A DNA stretch of 64,000 nt, taken from positions 160,202 to 224,201 of the forward strand of contig NW_014577337.1 of NCBI RefSeq assembly GCF_000485595.1. The letters are read 5' to 3'. Source of the stretch: Priapulus caudatus. Taxonomy: Eukaryota > Priapulida > Priapulimorpha > Priapulimorphida > Priapulidae. The notes under the pieces are model-generated. The model was given only the letters and a program-made list of their open reading frames with translations, had not been told where the DNA came from and did not search any database. Positions 40,061 to 51,549 of the stretch are shown here, piece after piece (the stretch's first letter is position 1; each line of letters opens with the position of its first letter). The position numbers and the translations under genes are program-made.

Positions 40061-41013
40061 ATTTGGTCTCAGGGCAAGATACATGCGAGCCCCCATCGCA
40101 CCGCGTCACTATCGACCTGCGAGCCACCCGGTTCGGTGAAGGCCATGCAGTCATTCATCGGCGCATACAAGGTATTGGCTCGTGTGATTCCAAATTGTGC
40201 CAATATAGTGGCTCCCCTCGACGACACGTTGGCAGGGAAGTCATCCCAGGATAAGATAGAGTGGACGGAGCATCTACCAGATACATTCTGCAGAGCTGAG
40301 AAACTCCTATCCTCGAATAAGACGATCACCCTTCCAACACCCGATGACCTACTATGGATCGTAACTGAAGGGGCTGTCAAGAACCATGGTATTGGAGCTA
40401 CACTCTACGTGTCACGAAATGACAGAATACGACTTGCAGGATTCTTCAGTGCGAAGTTACGAAAGCATTAAGTAACCTGGCTGCCGTGCAAAATTGAGGC
40501 ATTATAGCCATTGTTCAACATTTCAGCCCCTATGTCATCCAGTCGCGCCATAGCACCCGTGTGCTGACGGATAGCAAGCCTTGTGTTCATGCTTACAAAA
40601 AGCTGTGTCGTGGTGAGTACTCAGCCAGTCCCAGGGTGTCTACTTTCCTAGCCACAGTCAGCCACTATCAAACATCACTGCGCTACCTGGCCGGCAGTGC
40701 TAATGTGCCGTCAGACTTCGCCAGCCACAATGCTCCAAACTGTGATGGGCCGAGCTGTCAGATTTGCACATTCATCTCTAGCATAGAAGAGTCAGTTGTC
40801 AGAGTCATTAGCGTTCAGGCTGTATTGTCAGGTGGAGTCAGGCTGCCATTCACCAGCAGATCGGCATGGCAGTCCACGCAGTCTGAATGTCCGGATTTGC
40901 GGCGCACTCATGGCCATTTAGTGCAGGGCAGTCGTCCCTCCAATAAGGCAACAAACATTAAGGACATAAGCGATACCTCAATGTCGCTACGCTTGCCAAA
41001 GATGGTCTGCTAG
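40061..41013 (+). pseudogene. RT connector and RNase H
   Basis: 40136-40471 has MQSFIGAYKVLARVIPNCA (connector), then LLWIVTEGAVKNHGIGATLY (RNase H, with Asp replaced by Glu) and LAGFFSAKLRKH. A stop precedes the Glu-helix. 40561-41013 begins VLTDSKPCVHAYKKLCRGEY (RNase H Asp) and contains YLAGSANVPSDFASHNAPNC, the end of RNase H, then CPDLRRTHGHLVQGSRPSNK of the pre-integrase region. Confidence 0.85.
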
Positions 41014-42044
41014 TTGGCAGAAGAGATGAACCATTTGCACCGGCGCGTGAATGTATCGTCAGGTTCTCGAGGGTCTTCTCACAGCAATACACATAAAGTT
41101 AGACCATTCTTCATGCCACCAGTTGAAGAATGTGTTCCACCGTTATTTTTATGCGTTATACATGGACAAAGCCATTCACAGTATCACGTCCGCATGTCAT
41201 CAGTGTGCTTCATTAATCAAGGTTCCTCATACCCTCGTGCAGCAGTCTACCGGAGATCCAACAGTGGCAGTGGGGGTAGCTTTTGCAGCTGACGTGCTCA
41301 GACGAGAACGCCAACTTGTACTTGTTATTCGAGAGGAAGTGACTTCATTTACAGCCTCGTGTTTGATTGACAGTGAGCGTCATGAGACTCCTCATTCGGC
41401 TGTGCATTGGGCTACGACGCATGGACGGAGCCGTATCTGTTGTACGTACTGACCCTGCCCCAGGGTTTGCTGCCCTCATTGATGATGGCCTACTGAAACG
41501 CCATAGGATTTGCATCGAGATAGGTCGTGTGAAACACGTTGATAAAAACCCGGTGGTCGAAAGGGCTGTACATGATTGGGAGGATGAGCTTTTGCGCCAA
41601 CGTGGTGGACCAGTTCCATTACTTACTCTCTCTGTAGCTGTGGCAAGATTAAACTCCCGCATTCCCAGTCGAGGATTGTCATCGCGAGAGATGATTATGC
41701 AATGTGACCAGTTTACCTATGCGCAGTTGCCAGTATGTGACAGCCAGCTCATCGTAGAGCAACATAAAAAGCGCATGCAAAATCACCCCCACAGTGAGGC
41801 GCCAAAGGCCGCTCTAGCTAGAAAGCCTGCTAGTGCGTCAGTTGAGGTGGGTGATCTGGTATATCTGTATGGTGATCCTAATAAGTCGCGTGCACGGGAT
41901 CGCTATCTGGTTGTATCTGTAGAAGGTGGTTGGTGCAATGTTAGAAAATTCTCAGGGTCTCAGTTGCGCAGTTCATCATACCACGTGAAGTTAGCGGAGT
42001 GCTACACGGTCGCTGGAGATACCTCAGTGCAATCAATCCCCTAG
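41014..42044 (+). pseudogene. Integrase remnant
   Basis: Overlapping frames. VLEGLLTAIHIKLDHSSCHQ with ITSACHQCASL supplies the H-H-C-C zinc finger. FAADVLRRERQLVLVIREEV has the first catalytic Asp (about 41290); VVRTDPAPGFAALI the second (about 41450); KNPVVERAVHDWEDELL the Glu (about 41562). The C-terminal part (to 42044) reads VGDLVYLYGDPNKSRARDRY and SVEGGWCNVRKFSGSQLRSS. One frame change near 41400 separates finger and core. Confidence 0.85.
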
Positions 42045-42359
42045 TATCACCACAGACGTGACTCGGATGTCTCGGATGTCGAAGACGTGGTGGCCACCCT
42101 GACTGCAGGTTCACAGCCCCAGGCTCCGCCCCAGATACCGGTCGTGTTGTCTAATCTATCCCGAGAAGATCTACCCACAAGCATCGTAGACAGCGCTAGT
42201 TTTGCAAACTTCCCTCAGACTACCCTTGAAACTGTTGCATCTCCCAGTACATTGTGTGATAAGACTATTATGGAAAAGGACGATGTTACTGCCCTGCCGC
42301 CTAGACGTTCCGCTCGTCAGAAGCATGCCCCCAAATACCTAGAAGATTACTCGACCTAG
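42045..42359 (+). CDS. Acidic C-terminal pol tail
   Basis: Directly downstream of integrase in a new frame after TAG 42042. It ends LPPRRSARQKHAPKYLEDYS, the R-R-S-x-R-x-x-x-x-P-x-x-L/Y motif that often ends retroelement pol proteins. Stop at 42357. It was probably one reading frame with integrase. Confidence 0.65.
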   Translation, partial: YHHRRDSDVSDVEDVVATLTAGSQPQAPPQIPVVLSNLSREDLPTSIVDSASFANFPQTTLETVASPSTLCDKTIMEKDDVTALPPRRSARQKHAPKYLEDYST

Positions 42360-42736
42360 TGCTTGTGCAGAGTCGTCATGTTAATTGCAGTGTAGGACTA
42401 GCATAGTTAACGAAGGGAGCCTGAATAATGCTCTGCTGTGGCGATCAGTGAAAGGCAGTCTGCCTCTAACTGTTCAGCGTTGCTTAACACTATTATCATT
42501 CAGTTATCTCGGTGTTCCAGTTGGCGTACAGTGTTAGAAATGGAAGTAGTATTATGCTGCCCTTCCAACATGTAGCGTTGTTCATGTAGCATTGTATTGA
42601 ATCGATTGACCGAAAACGCATACATAGAGTTCCAGTTTAATGCCCATGTTACCCTATTATGTTCGATTCGTGTTACTTGTTAGTCATTATAGGTAGACCG
42701 CCAAGTAGTTCAGTTTACTTGCACTGTAGTTCATTT

Positions 42737-42930
42737 CATGAGAAAAAAGGCAGTGATGCCAGTGTTGTGTTCAGTGTTATTACGAGAGATGCATATGTAG
42801 CCCGAGAGAGGGCGCACCCTGCCGCTCTCCAATGGCGGCGTCTCTACGGCTTGGACCCACTTTGGTATCTTGTGCAAATAGTTAGTTATAAATAAACTCT
42901 GGTCTGGTCCACTAAGAAGCTGTTCGTGTG
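42737..42930 (+). repeat. Candidate polypurine tract and 3' LTR
   Basis: ATGAGAAAAAAGGCAG (to 42752) precedes TGATGCCAGTGTTG. AATAAA lies at about 42891. The 3' end is not fixed because no second LTR copy is present. Confidence 0.4.
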
Positions 42931-43054
42931 TGTGTTAGAATGGGGTTAGCCACTAGATTTGTCAGCGGGTGACGCAGCGGGCGTCATCATTGCTGAGTGG
43001 TTGCGCAATGACCCGCCCCAGATGGAAAGACAGCAATCACGGATAGCCGATCCT

Positions 43055-43397
43055 ATATTTTGATCAACATGTCGAAACAAATCATACATTTTTATACCTA
43101 ATTTTTACAATTACTCATAGTACTATCCTTCTTTTAACCCAATATATAAGTTTTGCTCGATATCTGTTGATATAATTGAATAAATAGCCAGATATCTCTA
43201 GGTACTAGAACCGCAAGTCGCGTAAGTTTGTAACTACCGGCAATCGATTTGTTGTGACTATTTTGATCAACATATCAGAACAAATCTAACATATTTATAC
43301 CTAATACATATAGCTACTTATAATAAAACCCTCATTCTAACCCAATATATGAATTTTGCTCGATATCTGTTGATATAATAAAATTAATAGCCAGGGC
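43055..43397 (+). repeat. Direct repeat pair, period about 197 bp
   Basis: 43058-43196 and 43256-43395 share TTTTGATCAACAT, ACAAATC, AACCCAATATAT and TTTTGCTCGATATCTGTTGATATAAT in the same order. Unknown family. Confidence 0.75.
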
Positions 43398-43526
43398 CCG
43401 GATTCAAGAAGAAATGCGTACGAACAAGGTCGTACGCACCAAATTTAGAACAGCTCACGCACAACTTTAGTTGGGATTCAAGAAGCGTGCATTGGGTGTT
43501 CGTACGCGCGTTCCTGAATCCAGACT
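43398..43526. repeat. Short foldback element, about 130 bp
   Basis: GGATTCAAGAAGAAATGCGT plus ACGAAC at 43400-43425 pairs with GTTCGTACGCGCGTTCCTGAATCC at 43498-43521. No target duplication found. Confidence 0.6.
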
Positions 43527-43872
43527 GAAGCAGCGTCGGGGGAGCGTTGGTATATCAACAATCGATAAAAAGTGGGCGGAGTTTACTTTTGGCCAGTGGC
43601 AGCAAACCTTACATTGTGTTGTATACATTGTACATTGTGTTGGCCAGGGTCTATAAATAAACGTGCACGGTTTGCACGGCACGCTAACTGTTCACGCGCG
43701 CGATACTACGCTGTGGAGTAATCACATATTATATTGACATTCAAACATTTCACGTTTGAATTTAAACAAAAAGTATCACTGGTAGTTAGCACGATCAGTT
43801 TATTGTTTTGAACAGTCAACGAATATAAAATGCTGAATTATATAGTAAATGATAATAACGCCATAGGTTGAC

Positions 43873-43947
43873 ATACACGCACACACCCACACACACACAC
43901 ACACACGCACACCCACACACACACACACACACGCGCACACACACACA
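43873..43947 (+). repeat. CA microsatellite
   Basis: (CA)n with CACACCC and CACGCACA interruptions. The His/Thr-rich ORF over it is noise. Confidence 0.9.
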
Positions 43948-44625
43948 TTCCTCTAGCTGTAAAGCACCTCAATATTTTGGTAGCCATGCAAACAGCAGTA
44001 CAGCATTGTCACGGCTGGTGATAAAATCTAGTTATTCAATTAGATATTTTGAATTTTAATGAAATATTTCGAGGTTAATTAAGCACTTCTTTTTATTTGC
44101 CGCGGTTTGAGGGTCACGTGACTTAATCCGCTAGGGGCGTGGAAGTATTTCCTGCCTGAGAGACCATGCCGTTCGCTAGAATTTGAGTTGTTATTGCAGT
44201 AATTGTCTTGCGATAATTTAACGGAGCACAAGCGGGAACGGAGGTAAATATAAGAAAGATGATGTATAGAAAGTATAGCTCTATCGCTAGTTAGACCTGT
44301 GCTTAGATAAGGCCTGAAAACGGGTTGTAAAAAATGAAAAATCTATGCTAGGTTCACGACAGCATTGCCTTGTTCTACCGATAGTAGGTACGCGAAAATC
44401 CCGAAAATCATTTATTATTGTTTATTTCACCAATTCAAGTTATTAGATGTTGTTGTTTTTCAAACTCAATGATAAAATATACACTCTAGATTTCAGAAAT
44501 TAATTTCAGTACTCAATGGTACCAGATTTTCTCCTTTTATTTCAACTTTTACAGCTACAGAATACTAGTTTGAATTTATCATCCCGATTAGTGATTTTGA
44601 CACATCTTTTATCTTCAAGTTGACT
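43948..44625. other. No recognisable feature
   Basis: AT-rich sequence without a repeat or ORF that I can interpret, just upstream of the DDE-like ORF. Confidence 0.4.
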
Positions 44626-44631
44626 GAATCA

Positions 44632-46971
44632 TCAAGCCACCTAAGAAAAAAAGAAAGACGTTGCCAGAGAAAGCTGGCAGGACCCGTCAGTACCTAATAA
44701 ACCACTTCAAATCCATCCCTAGCGTTGATGACTTGACGGAATTGAAGAATGGCCACATGCTTTTTATATTCTATAAAAACGATCAATCAATTGCAAATAC
44801 TATAGCAGTCACAAAATAAATGCTCCAGTGCATGATCCTTCCCAGCTAACTGAAGTCTGTACTTAACCGATCGGTGTTTAAGTTCAAAAACTTATAACGG
44901 GAATCTGACATTGAGAAGTTTTCAAATATCTACAGTGAGGCCTATACTTTGTTTGATCTGTCCCCAATGCCAATACCAAATCCAGTGGCTGTGAGTGTGA
45001 TGCCTGATGATAAGCAAGTGCCACAATCTGCCCTACCAGATGCACAGATGCCAGCTGATGATGAACCAGTACCAGGACCTTCCACTCCTCAAGAATCCGA
45101 GCCAATTTTGTTTCCATCGTCAGTTTACAGTCTTCTGAACGCCATAAGCTGACTCCGAGAAAGGCGAAACTAAAGACACGCTTAGTTTATTTCACAGACA
45201 AAAACTGTTATGAAACAAAGATACTTTAGCTCATTAATAACTGTAGATCAAAAATTAACTCTCAAAAACTTCAGAAAATAAAACGTTTAAACCAGGATAT
45301 TACCCGAAAAACATTAGCATTAAAAAGAAAAGATAAACAAATTGTCACCTTGAAAAGTTAGCTGTCAAAATTGTCTTTTGCCGAAGAACTTGCTGTCACA
45401 CAGGTGAAGTTAAAAGCAATGGAGAGAAAGTATAAACGTTTGAAGAGAAGGAGAACAGTAACCACACCTGTTGCTTCGGGCTCTAGTGTTGACCATGTTG
45501 ATTGTGTCCCACTGTCTGAATTTACAGAACTTCACGATACAGTTAAACTGAAAGTGGATGAGATCCTTGAACTAGAACATCAAGTAACATGTTTGGGAGA
45601 CACCGTGCACAACTTGCAGGAACCTAGCTTGGAAAAAGAAGGAAAAACGTAATCGATAGACATGCGGATGTTCGTATATGATTCAATTGTGAATCACGTT
45701 CCAAAAAAAACACTCCAGTCCGTGAATGTCGACAAAGTGCCCCATAGGAGTACTATTGGGATGATGACTTGGGAACTTGGGGTAGTGTCTGATTTTCAGT
45801 CAGCAGAAATAATGGTAATGGAGGAAGATTTAACCATCGCTTTCGATGCCACGACGCAGGACGGGGTGCATGTCAACTCGGTCCATATTACAACCAAAGA
45901 GGATTGCCAGGTCGTGGACCTAGATCATTTACCTGGGGGAACAGTTGAGGATTGATTATCGAGTGACCGATGTGTATTGTAAGTTTCACAACTCGGACTT
46001 TGACACGACTCAGAGAGAGATTATTTCAAACATCAGTAACACAATGACTGATGGTGCCGCTGTAAACCATGCATCGATAGTTCGCTTAGAGGATTCTTGG
46101 GGAACTAAATTGAATGAACTAAATTGTCACCTCCACCCGTTAGACACGATAGCTAGTTCCACTAGGACTGCCCTCAAAGCAGCAGAACCCAAGCCACTGT
46201 CCAATAAACTGTTCGGCAACGATTGCATGGCCTAACAACTTGTCTTGTCAATAAATAAGTTACATTACAAAGATTCACGGGGTGACCCAAAGAGCTTCAT
46301 TAATTCACTACTGGAGGCTGGACTTCCAAAAGGCCTAATTCCCCGTTACAGACGGAATAGGTTGCACATCCAGTTCCATACTTGTGGCAAACTGATCCAG
46401 CATGATGATTTTTTCCTGAAATTATTTGAGGATAGTACCGTTGGATGTGGTGGATTGAAGACAGCCATATGTCATGATTTCAAGTCTCCAATTGCTCAAG
46501 TTGAAATACAAGTTGTTGGACTAAGTCCTTGTCCGCATTCGAACATCCAACTCGTGTTCAGAGGAAACTCTTACTATGAAGACCATATTCGTTAGCGATG
46601 CCATGACTCAAGATGATCAACAGATTAAACTGCAACGTAATCCAAGTGATGAACCTCTGTTTGTGTCTATGATGAAACATTGCTTGACTGCCATGATTGG
46701 TGTGCTAGAAAAACAGTATAAACGCTACTTCGATCTTGACATCACAACTGAGCTACAGAAACAAACAGAATCAGCAAGGTGTCACAACATTGACGCTGAC
46801 AAGATTATGGGTATGTTTAGTGCTGTGAAGGACCATGCATCCAATGCCACACTCTGTTACATTTCCTCGTGCATCAGGGCACAGACAACCCAACCCGTGT
46901 CGTTGACTACCTGGACAGTCTTTAACCTGAATGAAAGTGTCAATGACACTGTAGCTCACCACAAAAAATAA
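44632..46971 (+). pseudogene. Putative DDE-type transposase-like multicopy protein, broken
   Basis: Consecutive frames form one protein of about 780 codons. N-terminus with a nuclear-localisation-like PPKKKRK (44636-44660; the ATG appears lost), an acidic Pro-rich linker (44949-45152), a coiled coil (about 45260-45650, KLKAMERKYKRLKRRR), then a core: TIAFDATTQDGVHVNSVH (Asp codon at 45845), MTDGAAVNHASI (Asp codon at 46050), LNCHLHPLDT (about 46110-46140), LPKGLIPRYRRNRLHI and FHTCGKLIQHDD, and a C-terminal helical part to TAA 46971. The two Asp blocks resemble the first catalytic positions of RNase-H-fold transposases; that assignment is inference. Four or more frame changes. Confidence 0.6.
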
Positions 46972-47559
46972 CACAAATGAGTGAGTGAGAAGAAGTCAGT
47001 TTTAATTGAGCAACCATCGACGTACATTATAGAAACGAAGAGTATATATGGAGAACTCCCATTATATACTCTTGATAATTATGTGTAATTTTTTATGTGA
47101 AAATAAATGTTTGAGATGTGAAAGTCTGAGATGAGGGCGAGTGATGGCGTTACACACTAAATGATCGCCATTTAACGTTTTATAATATTCAGATTTAGGC
47201 ACTGCCTAAAAGCGGAGCTCCCGATGTGTAACGTGTAAGATTGAGAGGATACGCTTATTCCACGTAGCTGCTATATACCACGTGACAATGGTGTTTCTCT
47301 GCCCATAACACAACTTTTGTCAAAGGTTAATTGGTTGCATGGAAGTGTTACTTCGTATGAGTTTTTATAGGCGGTAGCACACGGTTGCCATATGTATATC
47401 GCAATAATAATTTATAAACCAAAATGAATCACAATTTGTGACGGTAGATGGCGCATACCTGCTTTGATGCTTCTTAGCGATGAAGTTAGAAATAAATAGG
47501 GTATGCTGCGTTCCGACATGTTTTGTAAAACTTTACTCTAATATAGACGTTTTATCCGC
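46972..47559. other. No gene; near-palindrome at 47037-47080
   Basis: GAAGAGTATATATGGAGAAC is followed by an inverted partner CCCATTATATACTCTTGA; similar palindromes can mark transposon ends. Otherwise nothing. Confidence 0.4.
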
Positions 47560-47759
47560 AGGGTGAAGGATGAAATGCCAATTTTTGCATTAAAGATATT
47601 GTCAATGAAATCTTGTAAAACGAACCAGACGAGTGTGACACCACAACTGTTATCTGCGTGTCTATATTTAATATGCTATATAATTGCCAAAACCTACCTA
47701 ATTTGCATAATTTTTTTAAATATATCAAAACCCCTAGCCCTTATTCATTCACATACCAA

Positions 47760-48040
47760 AAATAAGCAAATTCCGTCGAACCTGAACTGACTAATGGCAA
47801 TTCCATTGCCAAAAAATTGCCGTGGCTCGAAAGTACGTCGACTGGCTCCAAAATAGACGTTCAATATGGGAGCATAGCAGTAACAACTATACCCAATTTC
47901 AAACATGTGGGTCAAACTGTTCCTGAGTATACGTTGACCGTAGCAAATGTTGACGGACGGACGGACGGACGTACGACGACCCATGGCAATAAGCTCAGCT
48001 TGACGAGGCAAGGTGCAGCTAAAAACGAAGGAAACTTATT
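47760..48040 (+). repeat. Dispersed-repeat tail with GACG microsatellite
   Basis: ATGGCAATTCCATTGCC hairpin, then TTGACGGACGGACGGACGGAC and ACCCATGGCAATAAGCTCAG, a layout typical of interspersed non-coding repeats. Family not determined. Confidence 0.45.
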
Positions 48041-48074
48041 GATTTGGCAGTGACATTAGAGAGACAACGTCAGA

Positions 48075-48215
48075 GGAAACAGAAAAAAAGTGAAGAAAAT
48101 TAGGAAAGAAATTGCAAAAAGGTTGGCAGCAAAGAGACAAAAGCAGGTGACATACGAGAGGAACAAGTTGGAAGCAAAACTGAAAACTAAGAACGTCAAT
48201 CTTTTCTGTTGAATT
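48075..48215 (+). pseudogene. Lys-rich coiled-coil fragment
   Basis: A frame reads KIRKEIAKRLAAKRQKQVTY then ERNKLEAKLKTKN with no ATG or recognisable partner. It may be a further piece of the DDE-like ORF family or of another multicopy ORF. Confidence 0.3.
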
Positions 48216-48554
48216 TAATGACTTTTAAGTGGATACCAGGCAAGGGGTCAGGACATCCTAGATGGAAAAGTTGTTGGTCATAACATCTGTCATATTTGGT
48301 ATGACGCGCGACACACAGGAAAAGACATTGTACTATGGGAAAATAGAAAAGGCCATTAAAAAGAGGAGGGCGTGTATGTTGTTGGTACTGGAGTGAAGGG
48401 AAAACTTATTATGATGACGCTGTTTTACTTTGATATTAAAATTTTTTCTATGGCTGCTGATTTGATCTGTGGAGATCTAACCATTTCTTAATCATTGTTA
48501 GACACAAAACCGAGTGAACTTCAATATAGACATGAGTGATGATTTAAACATTTG
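48216..48554. other. No recognisable feature
   Basis: No gene or clear repeat. Confidence 0.4.
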
Positions 48555-48804
48555 GTCAGGATCTATCAAAAGGAGTAAAGACAGACTGAAACCGGCAAAA
48601 TTCAACATTTAGTTGCCTTAGTCTACCTATGATTATTGTGTTTAACTCGATAAACTTGAGCTCAAATCTTACCTTAATCATTAAACTAATTCCGTGTTTA
48701 ATCGTTGCGTCTCACAAAATGACAAATCGGGAGATATCGGTCCAAAACGTACGTGGTTTTTGAAATTTATACCGCATTGTCAACAACTGTGCACCGAAAC
48801 ATAA

Positions 48805-49113
48805 GGGCAATGCTTTGAAAGCCCTCTATCGCATAGCAATGCAAACATAGCAAACAACTAGCGAGGTTTTGTCAGGGATTTCAGAAAGTTAAACACGACT
48901 TGTGTTATTTATAGGCCATGTCGAATGACAGTATTACATGTTATGAACGATATTGTTAAGAAAAATAAAAATAAATGTGAAATTTTTATTTCTAATGTAA
49001 ATAGTATAAATAACACCAAGTCGTGTTTAACTTCAGAAATCCCTGGCAAACCTCGCTAGTTGTTTGCTATGTTTGCATGCTATGCGATAGAGGGCTTTCA
49101 CAAAGCATTGCCC
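48805..49113. mobile_element. 309-bp MITE nested in foldback arm
   Basis: Terminal inverted repeats of about 100 bp (GGGCAATGCTTTG...; CAAAGCATTGCCC) around a 100-bp AT-rich loop. The uninterrupted target is visible in the other arm (50600-50628). Target duplication unclear (TAA left, TTT right). Confidence 0.8.
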
Positions 49114-49406
49114 TTTGCAAGGCTCGACACTAGCGGTGGCCCGGTGGCCACCAAATATTGATGTCGGGCCACCAAAATTTCCAAAACTTAAAATTGGTGG
49201 CCGATCGGGCCACTAAAATGTCAAAGTGTCTATGGCGATTGAAAATAATTGTTTCTTACGTGCTAATCTCATTCAAAACGAGAGCGAGCAATTCGCGGAG
49301 CGAGGCACAACGTACGCACGTGCAGCATTCTACCGCGGGCATACACGGTCCCGCGCACGGTTATCCGTCTACTGCGGCCTGCAACAAGCCACGTTATTGT
49401 ATTAGA

Positions 49407-49600
49407 CTGGTATCCGGCTTCACGCTCTGCTAGACAATGTACACGCTCTGTGACGAAACAGTTCGGGCGCCGAAACCAGTCTAGCCAGAGTCAAAATCTG
49501 AGCGGGAGCAGGCCATAGCATATTTTGCAAGCGTCAGCATACATGTGATTACATTGTATCAAGCGAACCAGGACAATGCGTCTAGACAATACGCTGTCTG
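49407..49600 (+). repeat. Dispersed repeat, second copy
   Basis: Shares AGACTGGTATCCGGCT, ACAGTTCGGGCGCCGAAACC-like, ATTACATTGTAT and AGCGAACCA(G/A)GACAA with 17960-18165. A fragment (ACATTGTATCAAAGTGACCA plus CGTCTAGACAATACG) recurs at 51017-51062. Confidence 0.7.
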
Positions 49601-50894
49601 CAGTGTACTGTGGAGGCGTGAGTAAAATGAACGCGAGCGATGAGAGTTTCGGAAGGCAAACAATTGTCATATAAATAAATTATGAAATTTCTTCCTTTTT
49701 GATGTAGTTTGTCAAAAGTTAAAAATACGGGACACACATATGCGTTCCCCGGAAGAGCGTCGCGTACGGGACGCGGGACACATTGGCAAAATACGGGACG
49801 TCCTGTCACCCTGATTGCTAGCTAGCTGCCACTGTGCTCACTGTTTCGGATCCGAAGCGAAACCTCTAGCGGTTCGAAAGTTTGCGTAGAATAACTGAAC
49901 TATTCCATGAGATGATCAGTATTTAATCCGAAGGTAATATTAGTGCTTTGTAAGTTTATTTATGCATTTTCTCTGTCTCTTTACGCCAACGAAATATTGA
50001 ACTTGGACATGGCTGCTTTTTCTTTCTAAATGCATGCGTACCCAGGCTACTTTGTTGATATAATTATGGTTCTACTTTTCTATTAAATCTGCAATATTTT
50101 ATTTTTACAGTTTCAAAAGCCTGCCAGCGCATTTTAACTTTCATGAGATTAAATGTATATGTTTTATTTTAACATGAAAAGCCAATGTGTTGTTGTTTTA
50201 TTACAGTTACTTGTTTAATATTTGCATGCTCTGTGACTTTTGATCTTCTTGAACGTCTGACTGATCGATAGCATGTGCACGCGCGGTTTAGATAAATAAT
50301 GAGTGGAAGTAGAAAAATGGTATGCAGCATCTGGTGAAATTTGATTGCGTGGAATGGATAATTCAAATGTATGCCTCAATCATCAATGTCAGTGTGTGCC
50401 ATTGTGTGGGGTTTGTTTAACAGACTTGTGCAAGTGCATCAGACGGCCCAATTTTCAAATAATATACATACGAGATTGAAAAAAGATTTATAATGTTTTT
50501 CTTTGTTTTTTTTCGGGCCACCAGATTTCATTTTCGGGCCACCAAAAATTGAAAATCAATGATTTTGGTGGCCCGATCGGGCCACTGAAAAAAAGAGTTA
50601 GTGTCGAGCCTTGCCTTATGTTTCGCCGTTCACAGTTGTTGACAATGCGCGTATAAATTCAAAACCACATTGTACGTTTGGACCGAATATCTCCTGATTT
50701 TGTCAATTTTGTAAGACGCACGATTAGACACGGAATTAGTTTAATGATTAAGTAGATTAGCTAATATAGTAAACACAATAAATCATAGGTAGACTAAGGC
50801 AACTAATGTTGAATTTTGCCGTTTCAGTCTGTCTTACTCCTATTGTAGACTCCTGATTTGGGTTACCACTGATTAATGCATTTGAACGTAAAGT

Positions 50895-51296
50895 CAGGGT
50901 CGCAAATTAGCGTATCCCGATATCCGCGGGATAGTAGCATTCTTGTGTTGGATACCAGATTTCAATGCTTGCGTATCCTGCTGGGATTATTTAAAAAAAT
51001 CGTCAAAATCGGATGTGTATACATTGTATCAAAGTGACCAGACAATCGTCTAGACAATACGTCTGCAGTGCTATACTTGTCTGTGCATATCTGTGAATCT
51101 GTTCATGTTTTAATATAATAATTACATTACATATTAATAATTTTCAAATGCTATTGTATTCCATATTTCAGATTTTGGATCCAACATGTTGAAATTACTA
51201 TCCAAAAAATTGGATACCAGATCTTTGGGGGGGATACAGATTATCAATACCTGGTATCCCGAATGCATACCATAACAAAAATCTAATTTGACCCTG
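50895..51296. mobile_element. 402-bp CAGGGTC MITE
   Basis: TIRs CAGGGTCGCAAATTAG and CTAATTTGACCCTG. Direct repeat AAAGT at 50890-50894 and 51297-51301. The interior carries inverted GGATACCAGAT/GGTATCC motifs. CAGGG ends with a 5-bp duplication, as in the 20898-21068 MITE. No ORF. Confidence 0.85.
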
Positions 51297-51549
51297 AAAG
51301 TACTCTACAAGCAAGAACTTAACAAGGTCTTTCATCACTGAAAATTTTATTGGATTATGTCTAGTAATAAAAAAGTTATGAAGATGTTAAATCTTTTGTG
51401 GAAAACAGTCACACGCCTGGTAAAATACCCAATTTTAAATTGCCATAACATTGGTTTAGCCTTACTGCAACTATAGCTGATATATTTAGACCCCTGGAAA
51501 GCTTGTTTCAATACCTTTCCAATAAATCTATAATCATTCCAATCTGATA
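51297..51549. other. No recognisable feature
   Basis: Unique spacer between two MITEs. Confidence 0.4.

Larger units (their letters stand above)
39660..42930 (+). mobile_element. LTR retrotransposon pol remnant with 3' LTR candidate
   Basis: Plus-strand pol with the order protease/RT, RNase H, integrase and a distinct C-terminal tail, from a family different from the Mag-like elements here. The RT N-terminal half is deleted (joint at about 39822). The region after 42359 holds a candidate polypurine tract and LTR. No 5' LTR copy. Confidence 0.8.
48555..50865. mobile_element. Large foldback element with long inverted repeats
   Basis: Left arm 48555-48804 plus 49114-49222 is the reverse complement of right arm 50510-50865: CAACAACTGTG, GGTAGACTAAGGCAACTAA-type blocks, GTGTCGAGCCTTGC and GGTGGCCCGATCGGGCCACT all occur inverted. 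The central 1.3 kb has no recognisable ORF but carries the AGACTGGTATCCGGCT dispersed repeat (49407-49600). The left arm is interrupted by a separate MITE. Ends are approximate. Confidence 0.75.
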
